Shown: in pieces, positions 36,516 through 48,190 of the stretch | Layout: each line of letters starts with the position of its first letter | Position numbering within the stretch: the stretch's first letter is position 1 | Assembly (NCBI GenBank): GCA_902729315.2 | Contig: LR746265.1 | Span: 1,964,892-2,028,891, forward strand | Origin: Spirodela intermedia | Lineage: Eukaryota > Streptophyta > Magnoliopsida > Alismatales > Araceae | Direction of reading: 5' to 3' | DNA length: 64,000 nucleotides | Program-made: the position numbers and the translations under genes | The notes under the pieces: generated by a model | What the model was told of the DNA's origin: nothing | Database searches by the model: none | The model's input: the letters and a program-made list of their open reading frames with translations, nothing else

Positions 36516-37267
36516 CTCCCTTCTCTGCAGTCTCTCCTATCCCGGAAACCCAATAACACAATAAGGGAAGAAACGGTGAACCGCAGGATGCCGGAGTACC
36601 CACGGTTGCCTTCCCCCCCACACCACGTGGGCTGTCTGATGGCACGGAGTAGACTACCGAGGTGAAGAGCAGAGGGGGACAGTCGCCGCTAATTAAGAGC
36701 GCTCGACGAGGGAAGTTGCCTCTACTGCTGAGGTGGCCACGACTGTGAGATATATTATTTAAGATGAAACCCTTTTCAAAAAAAGTATTTATGAATTCAT
36801 CCTCAACGGGCCGAACCCTACGAAAATCCGACCCGTTCTGGTCTAGGAGAGAAGCCCTGGTGCATATGTTATTTGTGTTCAGTCCCCCTTTAAAACAGCA
36901 TTTGATTTTTGTCCTTGAAAAGTAGCAGTATTACTTTATATACTTTAAAATGTGCTATTATAATATGTTATTAAAAAATTAAAAACCGGAATGGGGGGAA
37001 GATATAGAGGTAGTGTGTGACTGGTCTCATAGGTCTCCTCTCGCGTTGGCCGGATCTTCCCGCATTCATTGACTAGCCCCGTCCAATAAGTTAAAAGATA
37101 GTGAGAGATACATCTGCGGACTTGGAAAGAAGAAACAAACATAGGGAGATCGATTGAAATATCCATTCTTACTAGTCGACGAAAACAAGTGGCCCAGAAG
37201 GGCAGAAACCAGGCGGCGGGAGACGGACGGAGGAGGAGGATGGCGATGATCGACGGCGGCAAAGGGC
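36516..37267. other. Spacer upstream of the SDR gene
   Basis: Contains the SDR promoter side and the 3' flank of the four-TM gene. Composition changes from GC-rich (36516-36700) to AT-rich (36740-36980). No coding sequence is supported. Confidence 0.5.
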
Positions 37268-37981
37268 TCATGCGCTCTTCGCTTGCTTCCCGTAGTACCT
37301 CTGGAGAGCCCTCGGCAAGAAGACGGGTAGCAGGAATCCGAAGAGGTTGAAGGACCAGAAGATGAGGTTGGCGGCGGCGAGGCTCCGGCCGGCGCGCAGC
37401 CGCAGCAGGGAGCCGCGCGGCGAGGCCCCCTCCGCCTTGCGGAGCTCGGCCCTCAGCCAGTCGGCGATGGTGAAGAGCCGCCGGGTGTTGTAGGAGATGG
37501 GGACGAAGGCGCGGATCGGGAGCGAGAAGGCGCCGGCGAAGGCGACGCCCTCCATGAAGACCTGGCTGGAGAGCAAGAAGAGGTGCGCAGCGGCAGGCTC
37601 GATCCCCTCCTTGTCGCCGCCGAGGACGCCATCCAAGATGAAGGCGATGGGGAAGAGGAGGCCCAGGGCGCCGCCGGCGAGGACGTAGAGGGCCAGGGCG
37701 CGGTTCTCCTCCCCGAAGACCAGTGGTTCGGGCTCCCGGCTCCGGGCGGGGAAGGCGAAGGAGGAGAGAAAGTAGATGTAACCGAGGGACAGGACGAAGA
37801 AGGCCAAGTCCTCGAGGGCGACCAGGCCGCTGGCGGAGAGGACGATCATGACGGCGAGCGTGTTCACGTGTTGGAAAGATGGGAAGCGGCGGGTGGATTT
37901 CCTGGCGCCCGAAGGGCCTTGCGGGGTGGTGGGCGTCCGCGGTTCCTCTTCTTCCTGGCGAAGGCTGGTGCTGCCGCCCAT
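37268..37981 (-). CDS. Plant membrane protein of unknown function, about four TM helices
   Basis: Intronless, 237 residues from the ATG at 37981 (MGGSTSLRQEEEE...). The N-terminal 45 residues are polar with a basic RKSTRRFP stretch. Hydrophobic segments lie at about residues 48-75, 95-125, 135-160 and 205-230, with an internal GVLGGDKEGIEPAAAHLFLL and ISYNTRRLFTIADWLRAEL between them. It resembles a small plant-specific family of uncharacterised integral membrane proteins; I do not recognise a function. The frame stays open upstream to about 38329, but that part reads as unrelated Ser/Pro-rich sequence and the chosen start gives a clean soluble N-terminus. Very high GC3. Confidence 0.8.
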   Translation of the reverse strand: MGGSTSLRQEEEEPRTPTTPQGPSGARKSTRRFPSFQHVNTLAVMIVLSASGLVALEDLAFFVLSLGYIYFLSSFAFPARSREPEPLVFGEENRALALYVLAGGALGLLFPIAFILDGVLGGDKEGIEPAAAHLFLLSSQVFMEGVAFAGAFSLPIRAFVPISYNTRRLFTIADWLRAELRKAEGASPRGSLLRLRAGRSLAAANLIFWSFNLFGFLLPVFLPRALQRYYGKQAKSA

Positions 37982-38705
37982 CGACTTGAGGAGGGGAGCA
38001 GGAGAACTCCCCTGACGCACAACCTGGGTCGAGGAAGCCGAAGGAATTGTCGGATGAAGAGGGGATCGGGATTGGGATCGGAGTGAAGGGAGAGCGAGCC
38101 CCCGTAGACGCTCGGATAGGAATGGGATGGGACGGGCAGGTGTCGACTCCGGGACACGTGTAAAGAGCGCTTGACCCGGCTGAGCGGAGTATCTCCGATT
38201 TGCCGGGCTACTGAGGCCGATGCGCCACCCTGAAAACCGTGGAGGTAATGCGTCGACAATCGACCGGGCGAGAGGGTACGTGGATCGTAAGTGAAACAAG
38301 GAAAGGTGCACACCTGGTTTTGTGATCAAATCGGGGGAAGCCCGGTGAAATAATGTCGAAAGCTTGTAAGACAGTGCAGTTTATAAACAAGATGGCATAA
38401 TTTCTACGGATTTATCCGCCGAACGGCAAATCTCATCGACTCTCGCTAGCAATTGAGGGTAAGAAGGCGGTGTGGAGAAAAACAGCTGAAAGAAGGAGAA
38501 AACCGAAGGGAAAAAAGAGCCGATTCGGTTTCAAGAGAACCCCCCACGCTGGGGAAGGGACAGACTGACGGATAGAACAAAGGAGCGCATTTCCAAATAC
38601 GCCACGGCAGCACAAGCACAGAAGACCCTGCAAAAAACTGGTACCTCTGCTCAGAATATATGGGGAGTGCGAACGGAGCGACTGCAGTGACCAAGGAAGA
38701 GCCCA
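37982..38705. other. Spacer between the four-TM and zinc-finger genes
   Basis: Contains the promoter and leader of the four-TM gene and the 3'UTR of the zinc-finger gene, both on the minus strand. No separate feature is supported. Confidence 0.5.
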
Positions 38706-41700
38706 TTATCCTGTCAAGCTCTGCTTGGGTATGTACTTCAATCTGTAGCTCCTCTCGGGCTTCGCTCTAAACTTGGGCCTGTAGCCGACAGCTGACGCCG
38801 AGTCGGCTGCCGCAATCTCGACATCCACATCTTCGACTTGACTCCGGTGGCTAGAAGCGTCAGTCGGCGGTGGTTGCGAGCTGGTCCCAGTGCGCGATTC
38901 CTCGCAGACGTCGATGTCGGGCACCTCGGTGCATGATTCGTCGTGGAGATCGGCATCGCCCATTGGCATAGCCTCAGCCTCGATAGGCGCCACAAGCTTC
39001 ACGTGGTCGGACGACAAGGCCTCCTTCCACCCTGCAACATTTGAACTTCTGTTAGACACAGATAGCAACATCTGAGACAGAATCTACGGCGACTAATTTT
39101 TTTTGTTATCTAGGAGGTTCGCTCTTACTCTGTGAAAGAAAAGCCACTGCAACCTTGCTCGAGAATAACCTGGGCGCCGATGGCTGCTCAACTTCGGGCG
39201 CTGAAAGAGAAACTCCGTCAGGAGAGTCATCAGTAGTGGTTTCAGGAGACTCATCCTCTCGCCGGTCCGCACTGGTAGAATCGACTGAGCCCGGATTCTG
39301 CTCTCGGAAAAGCTTCTGGCTCACGGGAGCATTCTCGTGAAGACCTTTACCGTCTTTAAGAGTGACGCTGATGGAACCAATGAGAACTTTACAGCCTCCG
39401 ATCGCAGCCGAGCCGTCCCTCGTTTCTTTGTCTCTCTCTTTACAGGCTGCCCCCTCGTCCTCGCACTGGGGTTTGCTTTTTCTCGTCCAGATTTTCTGGC
39501 CGGTGAACGAAGAAGCTGTTTTCGGATCCTTGTGGCCATTGGGCCTGTGCATGGCCCCTGGTCTTTGGAGGGGACTGAAAACATTCCTCGTTGACTTCAG
39601 GGCCAACTGGCATGGAGGAGTGGGCTGCCTCAGTGCACTTTCCTGCTGCACTTCCTGGTCGAGATACCGATCGGCATCCCCATCTTCTGCGCCGTGCATT
39701 TCATCACTAACCATGAATGGCGACTGGGGGCTGTCCTCCGGAGCAGAATGGTTGGGACGGAGAGAGAAGTCATCGGCGGCCATATCTGGGCATGATGCTT
39801 CCATTGGACAGGAGGCATCTTCGGCTGCATCACGTGAACCCTCGGAGCTGGGTTCATCCACGACCACGTTTTCCTTCATTTTATGTTCTTTCTGCCGCAA
39901 CTTCTTCATCCGTTTTCGTTCCAAAAGTTCAGCTTGTCTGTGAAATGAAACACCGACTAACTTACTGACTGATAGATGATGACGAAAGGCACCAATCAAG
40001 TGATGAAGTGAAAGCTTCTCCACGGGATTCACCCCAAGAAAGACCAGTGAAAATTCCCCGTTAAATTGATTAAGATAATCAGCTGTCTTGACGCTGATTA
40101 TCAAGGGGCTGAAGGATTACAAGAAGGCCCAAAAAATTGATCGAAGGGAGAAATTAGGATTATTTATCTCTTTAGAGTAGAAACACAAATTTCCTTGCCG
40201 AATTTAACTGAGGTTCAGCAGCCATTGCAGTGTATCTACAATCTATTTTGAATGTGAAATGAGAGCGATCTGATAATTGGTTGGTTTGAATAGACACTAC
40301 AGCAAACTTCAGACAAAAAATTGTAATGGGAAAGATAGGTTCAGTCATCATAGCAGCATATCTTTGATCGATTCTAAAATTTAAATGAAAACGTTTTTAG
40401 GATTGATTCGTTTGAATGAAGCAACAAGAGTTTGAAATGAAGTGCAGTTGGATCGAATGGGATTAAAAATGACTTGGAGAAATTACTGGATTTAGAAAAA
40501 CACATTTTTTCGGACTTTGGGGATGGCATATACAAAGAGCGAGGGATACTTTGTTCACAGGGGTTTTCTAAGAAAGTTTAAATCTGATCACCTTTTCTGA
40601 GCGGCCTCTTCTTCCTCAAAGAGTAGTTTCTGGCACCTCAAGGCCTCAGCATCTTTGTCAGCAAGCCATGCTTTGACCTGAAGGAGTCACATGCTCAAAA
40701 CGACCGTGTATATGTCGGAAACTGCAAAGTCAGAAATAGAACAAACATACGATTTGGATCATACCAGTTTTTGTTCCAGCAAGAAGCTAGTGCAGGCAAC
40801 AAGATTCCTCATCTCCGTGGCAATTTTACCCACTTCTCCATCAAACACAAACTTTTGCAAGGAAATAGCTGTGCCAGCGCACATGAAGGTTTTCTCGCTT
40901 GCATCATCAAGCACACTGAACAACTCTTGAGAGGAAATGGGAAACATGGAAGGCCTGCCTTCCACAACATCCTAAGAACACCAATAAATATTTTAGGAAA
41001 AAAATGCTCCACACGAAACACTTGGATGGATATATTCAGATTTGACGCCAAACTTACGAAGAGAGTGGCACCAGCTTTCATATAGGACTGTGGTAATGAA
41101 GAAAATCCGGGCTTCCTCATCAATGATCCTAAAGCCATCATAACGGAGGAGCCAGAAATTTCCTGAAGGGCACACGACACAGAAACATATCTCATCAAAT
41201 AAATAATAATATACAGATCTGAAGAATATCCACATGAGACCATCATGGATTGTCTCCGGGCATCAGTCCTCACTGATATTCTGAAAGCACCCCTGATTAG
41301 GTCAAACTGGCTTTGCCAAAGTCAGACCACTAAATAAGTACTACAGACTTTTAAAAATGAGAAATGTCAGGAGTCCATGTAAGAATGCAACTATATAACG
41401 CAAACAGAAACAAAAGAGGCATGTATCCCTTCAGTATGTCCACGACATTGATCCAAGGGAAGCCCAGTAAAGCTCTTCATGGTCAGATTTAGTAGCAAAT
41501 AATGATTACAGAAGGATAACCTTAATCACAAAACTGTAAAATTAAAAGGTGGCCACTCAGTCATGATTTTTGTCTTTAACAGATCCATCTCAAAATTATA
41601 ATCCATCACAGGGAGTAGGAGCCTCGACATCAACCATCAACACAGACTAACATGGCAGAACATGGCAAAAAAAATATTTCAAAGGCCAACTACCCTATTT

Positions 41701-43339
41701 TGTTTTATAAACCACTACAGACGAAAGGAGTTTTGTTTTATCAGATGTCTATCAAACAGAGTTCTGTATCCAACTCTCAAAGGTTTTGTTCGTGATACCT
41801 ATCGAGATAAAATTTTGAAAGCTGGGGTATCCTTATAGTACGTCTCTATATAGTGGAACTCATCCTTTGTACCCTATTTTCCATTTTCAACTTCAGTCAT
41901 GCTAATCACGAGTCAGAAAGTCGACAAAAAGGTATTAACGGCTGCAGCATCAAATATGTGTAAAGAGAATATCAAAAGACTCAAAAAGATAAGTAATATG
42001 ACGCATCCATTGTAAGATATGTCATTTACAATAAAGGCATGACAAGCTCAGAGTATCACCTCAAATGTCACATCCTCAAATGATACAAGTTCTTTCGCCT
42101 CATTCAATGACAGCTGAATGAAAAAAAGTGAGAAAAAATAGATTAAAATCAACCATAAGACTGGAAAAATAAATCTAAGATTTCCTGCCACCTGCCACAA
42201 TAATGTCCAATATCCGATCTTCATCCCAAGTGTCTGACTTAAATGTCAGCTGACAGGTAGGAATATGTTATTCTTACAAGGGAAAGATGTGAAAGAAAAT
42301 ACCTTATCCCAAAATGCAGCCAAAAGCTCCCTGTTCTTCGGAGAAACCTATAAAATATCAATCGAACAAAGGCATAAAAATATGGACATAATGATCATTA
42401 TAATGTTACATGACAGCACCCCATGATTAGCGGGGAAAACATTAAATCATATGTGAATTCATAGATTGATAGGTATACTGATGCCTCCTTTGCTTTGTCA
42501 TTCCAAATCATATATTGTAAAATATTGAATTGGTGACAGTATTCCTAAACAAAAAGAAAGTACGCCCTTATTTTCTTCTCTATGATGTAGAATAAATAGG
42601 CAGTAATGTATTAGAAAAGTAAGAAACAGAAGACCTTGTCAGCATTTAGTGATCGGCGATGCACACGAATATGACGTCTATAGTTGATCTGAGAGCAAAA
42701 TTCCCTCGAACACTTCTCACACTTTTGCAACTGCACCTTTGAGGTTGACGACAGCAAAGGCCAACCAGGAAGATCTGCAACAAGAAAGGCATGATTCCCC
42801 ACTGACTAACATCAGTTGAAAAAATTTGACATGATGCCTATTACCAGCTACAACCTAAAATACCTGCTTTTCATACTTGACATACATTTTTCACGCTCAC
42901 CATTTGCCTTTGCAGCTGCCTGGGCAAAGGCGATGACAGCTTCAGGGATCTTGAGAGTTTGTACGTGCTCCAAAGAATTCTTTGTCACCCTTGCAGGGGC
43001 TCCACTACCCTTTTGAGCATTTCCAGATTCCTTGATCACATGCCTTCCGGATGTGGATGAATTAGGGCTATAAGAATGTTGTTGGCTGTCATTCTCTTCT
43101 ATCAAGTGATCAATCCTTGAGCCCTTCTTGACACTTCCTTGCTGTTCTAAAGCATGAAGCAACTGTATCCATTGAATGGAGCTATCTCCCGGGCGTGAAA
43201 AAGAAAGGTATGGTTCTTTTCCTATTGCTTGAATGATAAAATTGTCAAGAGAGTCCTGCCCTTCTCTCTCCAAGTGAGCAGTCCTTTGGTCGGTGATTGC
43301 ATCAGGAGCTCTGTAGGTACTTACTTTTGCCATTGACAT
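38706..43339 (-). CDS. C2H2 zinc-finger protein, plant-specific
   Basis: Nine coding exons (minus order): 42901-43339, 42635-42774, 42303-42347, 42060-42113, 41058-41162, 40765-40971, 40592-40677, 39129-39937, 38706-39031; phases add up to 736 residues. A single C2H2 finger has ligands C165, C168, H181, H185 (CEKCSREFCSQINYRRHIRVH region), preceded by DLPGWPLLS. After it come conserved helical blocks (AAFWDKLSLNEAKELVSF, LMRKPGFSSLPQS, ELFSVLDDASEKTF, NLVACTSFLLEQKLVKAW) and a charged ERKRMKKLRQKEHKMKE helix. The C-terminal half is acidic and disordered, ending in YRLKYIPKQSLTG. This resembles an uncharacterised plant family with one finger near the N-terminus; nuclear action is inferred. The ATG at 43339 is chosen because an acceptor at 43357 brings in a short 5'UTR piece just before it. 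Confidence 0.88.
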
Positions 43340-45225
43340 CTGTTGGTGTAGATAAACCTGCAAAAAGTTGAAAGAAAACAACTGCTGATGACAACTCTGT
43401 GTTAAACTATAAGATGGTATGCAGTAAATAGAAAGTTAATCAGAAAAAAATACTTCTGTACATCATTTTCTCATCATTTTTCTCTTGGTTCATGGCAGAA
43501 TACAAATCCTCATGAGAGAACTCCTTTTAGACAAACAACAATATTAAAATGTTTCAGGGAGAAATCCACAGGAAAGGACTCACAAGGAAATATGTGGTTA
43601 CCACATGTGATTCATATGCACTTTTACTAATGGCATTTCATGTTATATTTCTATATTTCTCAAATATGCTATATTTCTTCCCACTCTCTCTATAAAATTT
43701 CATGTTATTTCTGTTAGCAAAGTCCCCGAATGTGATTCGTGTCGTCTCCAAATAATATGCCGATTATTCAATCTGCCTAAACATCGTTAAGATTGAGTTT
43801 CTGGTTCTGATGGTGCATGATCACGTCGTGTGTTTTTTCCAAACCTTTTTTTTCACCAGTTGAAAGAAAATTAATAATTCAAAAGTTATGGGATATATCT
43901 TGATTTCTGATATGATATTCTTCCAGTCCCATGAATAAAATGACTGTTGGCTGAGAAACCTAGCTATGCACACACCTACGACCGGGACATACACCTTGTA
44001 CACTTCTCATATTAGCCAACATCAAGAACTCTGTCAAGCAAAACAGTGACACATTATTATCCTCGTGTCTGTTACGTGCCATTTAAAGCCACCGTCTGAA
44101 GGTTTATCAAGAGAAAACATAATCATGCCTCAATAACCCATGACCGATCTATTACGAAACTAGCATTTCCGGTACCCCCCACTTATACACAAGATATTAT
44201 TAGTTGAAAACACCATCAAAGAATCAAATGGTGATTGTCATGTTAAATTCCCCCATAATAATTTCTTTCTTTGATAAGGGGTGAGCATTGCCCAACGGGT
44301 TATTTTGTCAAACTTCCAGACGAATGAAAATTATGATATACATCCAAAGTAACTGTATTTTCATAAATTTATCCCGGATGCTCAAACAATGTGGCATTCC
44401 ATATCCCTTCATAAAGTAATTGTGGCATTCCACAGTTAACTAGAGACAAGAAGATTCGGTGACCAACCTTTAAAGATGAGGATGACAAGTACACACCTAA
44501 GCTTCTACATATTATTAATGGATGCGACGATGCGAGGATGCGCAGCGTGCGTGTGCGTGTGCGTGTGTGTGTGACGGAGGGAGAGAGAGAGAGAGAGAGA
44601 TTTGATGATGCTAAGCATACAAGGAGAAGAAGGATTAAGGGAGGGAGTAAGCTTCTGTGACCTCTGCATTAAAAAAACACCGGAACTATCAACAAAATTC
44701 TGCCGACGACTTCTTTAGACAAAGGAAACAAAAAAATGTCCTATAAACAAACCTTCAAAAACGTCCAAACACAAATGACAACCAGGAATTGCATACAAGA
44801 TTATGAAGGAAGCACTCTTCACAAGTGACCTATGGTAATCGATGTTTTATATGAAAATCAATGCCACTGAAAATCAAGAAAAATCAGCGAACAGCAAGAA
44901 TTCAGAACAGTAGAGAACAACCAAAGATCAAACCACGACTCACAGATCAAGGCGACGAAAACGAGCCAGAACACCACGCCTGTGAAACGATGACTGCTCC
45001 CCCCGAGGCCGAATCAACAAGTTCGGTATCCCTTGATGCGAGAGATCCGAGATCGCCGGTCGGAAGGAGATCGAATGAGCGAAGGTACCTTTCGCGATCC
45101 GACAGTCGCGATCAACGGATACGGAGCAGCAGGGCGCCCTGCAGTGATCGTGAAGCACGACAGCAACACACCGAGAAACAAAGCCCTAGCCAACGGGGTG
45201 GAGAGATCGGCGATAACAAATTACT
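43340..45225 (-). other. 5'UTR and leader intron of the zinc-finger gene
   Basis: On the minus strand, a TATA element at 45260-45269 is followed by a GC-balanced leader (about 45225 down to 45087) with TTGGCTAGGGCTTTG-like sequence typical of plant 5'UTRs. A good donor (GCGAAAG/GTACCT) ends it near 45087. The acceptor TTTTGCAG/GTTTATC at 43357 starts the remaining 18 bases of leader before the ATG. This implies a 1.7-kb leader intron, which contains the GT/GA microsatellite at 44547-44600. Confidence 0.5.
44547..44600. repeat. Compound (GT)n/(GA)n microsatellite
   Basis: GTGTGC-type units at about 44547-44573 run into (GA)n at 44577-44600. It lies within the inferred leader intron of the zinc-finger gene. 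Confidence 0.9.
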
Positions 45226-45259
45226 GAAACTGAGACCGGAGGTTCGAGACAGGAACGTC

Positions 45260-45269
45260 TATATATATA
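45260..45269 (-). promoter_or_regulatory. Probable TATA box of the zinc-finger gene
   Basis: TATATATATA, followed on the minus strand by GACGTTCC and a leader-like sequence ending in a good splice donor near 45087. The motif is palindromic, so direction rests on the gene context. Confidence 0.45.
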
Positions 45270-45782
45270 CGCGAGATTGTGTAGAAAAGAGGCGGTCGAT
45301 CAACCCGACGACGGAAAAAATAGGAAAGCCACTGAACAATGCTTTCGTTTCTACGAGAGACGCATGCTGCAAGTAGATTCAAATGATCCCCGGATCAGAA
45401 TAACTCAAAATACTCTACCTACATTGACGGCTGAGATCTCTCTATCGCGAAGATACCGGATCGCCGTCTATGAGGGGAAGCACTTTTGCCAACAATGTTC
45501 CGCCGGCAGAGATCCAGAAAGTTCCCGAAAATGGTCCCTTATGTTCGCTCATGGACGCCGATGGACCCGGTGGTCCCCCAATCAGGACCGTGGATACTAG
45601 AGTCTCCGAAATATGCCGGTCCGTCACGTAGTCATCTGAGGACCGTCTGATCTGATCTGTGCTGTCAAAGATCGGATGTCGAGGCCTTCGTGAACGTTAG
45701 GTCCCATCAGCTTCGGGGTTAGATGATCCCCTGCTATTGGTCCAGAAGTTGTTGAGGCTACGTATCTTCGTTACCATGTGAA

Positions 45783-45784
<2 letters not shown>

Positions 45785-45832
<48 letters not shown>
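45785..45832. repeat. (CT)n microsatellite
   Basis: About 48 bases of CT with one CTAT interruption, in the spacer upstream of the zinc-finger gene. Confidence 0.95.
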
Positions 45833-45833
<1 letters not shown>

Positions 45834-46206
45834 GACTTAAGAAAACCGAAAAAACCAGGTTTTTTATCATTTTTTTCAATGTGGCAAAAGATCCTCGGTC
45901 ATCTTGGGGACTAAAAACTAATTATCCGATCGTTTGTCATAATCACAGGTACTTATCAACAATTCTAGGAGTGAGAAAAGCTAAAAATTAAAATAATATT
46001 GCCTATTCCCTGAGCAATTACAATAAAAAAAATTGGCCCATGTAATTTCCATGATATTTTAATGAGGCCGGTCCTAAAAATTTGTATAAATACAGTGATC
46101 TTGGTATTGTGTATGAATATATACAAATATTTATATTTTTTCAGGAAAAAAAATGCGAAAAAAGAGGAATAAAGAGCTTCTGGCCCGTGGTTGCTTGTTC
46201 GTCTCC

Positions 46207-48190
46207 TCATCTTCCCTGATCTCCATTTTGCGCGAGCCATCTGTCAGCTGCTTCCTCGAGCTCTGGCAAAGAGAACTCAATGAACTCATCCTCGGATACT
46301 TCCCTCTCTGCTGCCTCCGCCTTCCACTGGCGGATGAGATCAGTTGCCTCGGATAGTTGCACCAGCAAGTCTCTGATGTCTTCTTCATCCTCGAACTGCT
46401 GTTTACCTGGTCCTCCTCCAGCTTCTTTGGCCTGCAAGCAGAGGGCGCTGTAGCTCAGCCAGGGTCCCCACTCTCCTGCTTTGGCTCAGGTTTACGTTAC
46501 ATGGGAAAATAATAAAGCAGAGGAGTTTTGAGGCCTTTTCATGGTATACGATGCAGTTTTGGCGTGCAGGAGATATTCTCAGAAAGGCATGTCAACGGCT
46601 GGGCTAAGCCTATCCGAGCGGAACCCAAGATTTATAATGGCCAGATGCTTCTATCACTAAAACAGTGGTCAACGTATAAAAAACTTGGTAATTGCTAGAT
46701 GTTTTTGTTCGATTTTGAGGCACCTGAAAAACCCATGAATGGCTAAAATGCCACAGTAGATTTTTTTCTACTGAGCCTTTTGGGTATCAAAAATCACCTA
46801 CCAAAGTGACACCTCAGTTAGCTGTTTCACTTCCTTTCCACCCTTCAAATCCCCTCCTCCCCTCCTCTTCATATATTCGCAGGTGCTGGTGCCCACAATA
46901 ATCACGGCGTAAAGCAAGCGGATACTAAAGTCTGGTCAACTGTTTTATTCGAGATGAATAAAATACCCGAGGGGTATTTATTTTTATGAAACTAAAACGG
47001 AAGAACAGTAGCACGTACCGCGTGATCTGGATGAAACTCGGAGCTTCCTCCAGCACTGTAGGACGACGAAGCAGAGCTACCCTGGTTCTCAGCGCCTGAG
47101 AATTCCACACTGAGTGGCTGCAGCAGGCCCCCCCTGCAGTTAACCCAATGGCGCAGCCCGGGAAGATAGCAGAGTTATGATGAATGTTTGGAAAAGATGT
47201 AGCCATTAGCTCAAGGAGGCTGAAGCAAACCTGGTGAATACCAGCCTTCCATGGCTTACTAACCATATCTGACATGAGAGGAGGCCTTTCTCCAGAGTCG
47301 GCTGCTCTTTGATTGACCTGAAAGATAATTGGATGGGTTGAGTCTGGAGAGCTTCGTGTAAGGTGAACGCGTCGGATTATGAGCTACTGTTACATAAATT
47401 CTCGATTGGATTTCTAATAGATTTAAGCATAAACCATGGGGGATGCGTGATATTTCGATAAATGGATGTCGTCTTCTACTCGGCACAGGGCCAGCAAGAT
47501 CATCAGCTAATAAGGTTGATAGAGAGATTCACCTTAGACCCATGACGACCCTCTTTATCTGACGTTGACCCACGAGATATACGATCCCCTGGTAAATATC
47601 TTCGGCTTCGATCACCAGCTCCTTGGCGGGCATCTTGAAAGAGTTAACAACGTGTCAGATAATCTTAGTGATTGAAGAGAAGCTCGAAGCTCTGGTGGAC
47701 TCTATCACCTTCTCTCGAGCGCAGAGATCTAAGAAGGTACGCAGCCTGTCGTTCATCTCTGCTCTTTTCTTTGTGATATATTTCTCCGCCTCGTCTGGCG
47801 AAGCCAAGTTAATAGGAAACCTCCCGCCCATTTCTGAAAACTTGTGAGAAGCAGAGATTCCTTGGTTAGGAAATAGAAAAACAAGGAACAGGGAGAAGTG
47901 GATTGGTATGGGCATTTAAACAAACAGGTTCCGAGCAAGCGCAAGGACCAAGCACATCGACAGTCCGCGTGTAGAGTGAACAGGGGAAGGTGGGGTTTTT
48001 TGAGGCCAAGGAAGGGGCCCAACTCACGCATGGGTATCAGCTTGGGCGGTCGGTGGACGTGGAGGATGACGATCTCCATCCCGCGGAGGTTCTTGAACAC
48101 CCAGTCCAGGATCATCTTCCCCTTCTTTAAACTTCTACCCAGCGCCACGTGCACCGTCTCGCCGGTGGTGGCATCGCTGCAACCCGCCAT
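46207..48190 (-). CDS. Universal stress protein domain protein (N-terminal part of PUB-kinase type)
   Basis: Six exons (minus order): 48028-48190, 47709-47833, 47533-47633, 47231-47317, 47019-47133, 46207-46431; phases add up to 271 residues. The first about 150 residues form a USP (adenine nucleotide alpha hydrolase-like) fold: VHVALGRSLKKGKMILDWVF, VILHVHRPPKLIP, LVIEAEDIYQGIVYLVG, IKRVVMGL, and SCQIWLVSHGRLVFTR. This is the USP type found at the N-terminus of plant U-box/receptor-like cytoplasmic kinases (PUB class VI). A Ser-rich linker follows, then an acidic helix (about 200-271) ending in a stop. There is no protein kinase or U-box domain, and none is encoded in the next 2 kb downstream. 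Function is not known; ATP binding is uncertain because the usual GxxG...GS motif after VVMG is not visible. Confidence 0.85.

Larger units (their letters stand above)
45226..46206. other. Spacer between zinc-finger and USP genes
   Basis: Contains the TATA element of the zinc-finger gene and a 48-base (CT)n tract. The right part (45840-46200) is AT-rich and should include the USP gene 3'UTR. No coding sequence is supported. Confidence 0.5.

Noticed and set aside
37982-38329. N-terminal extension of the four-TM protein
   Set aside because: The extra 116 residues read as random Ser/Pro/Arg-rich sequence, and the ATG at 37981 gives a sensible start.
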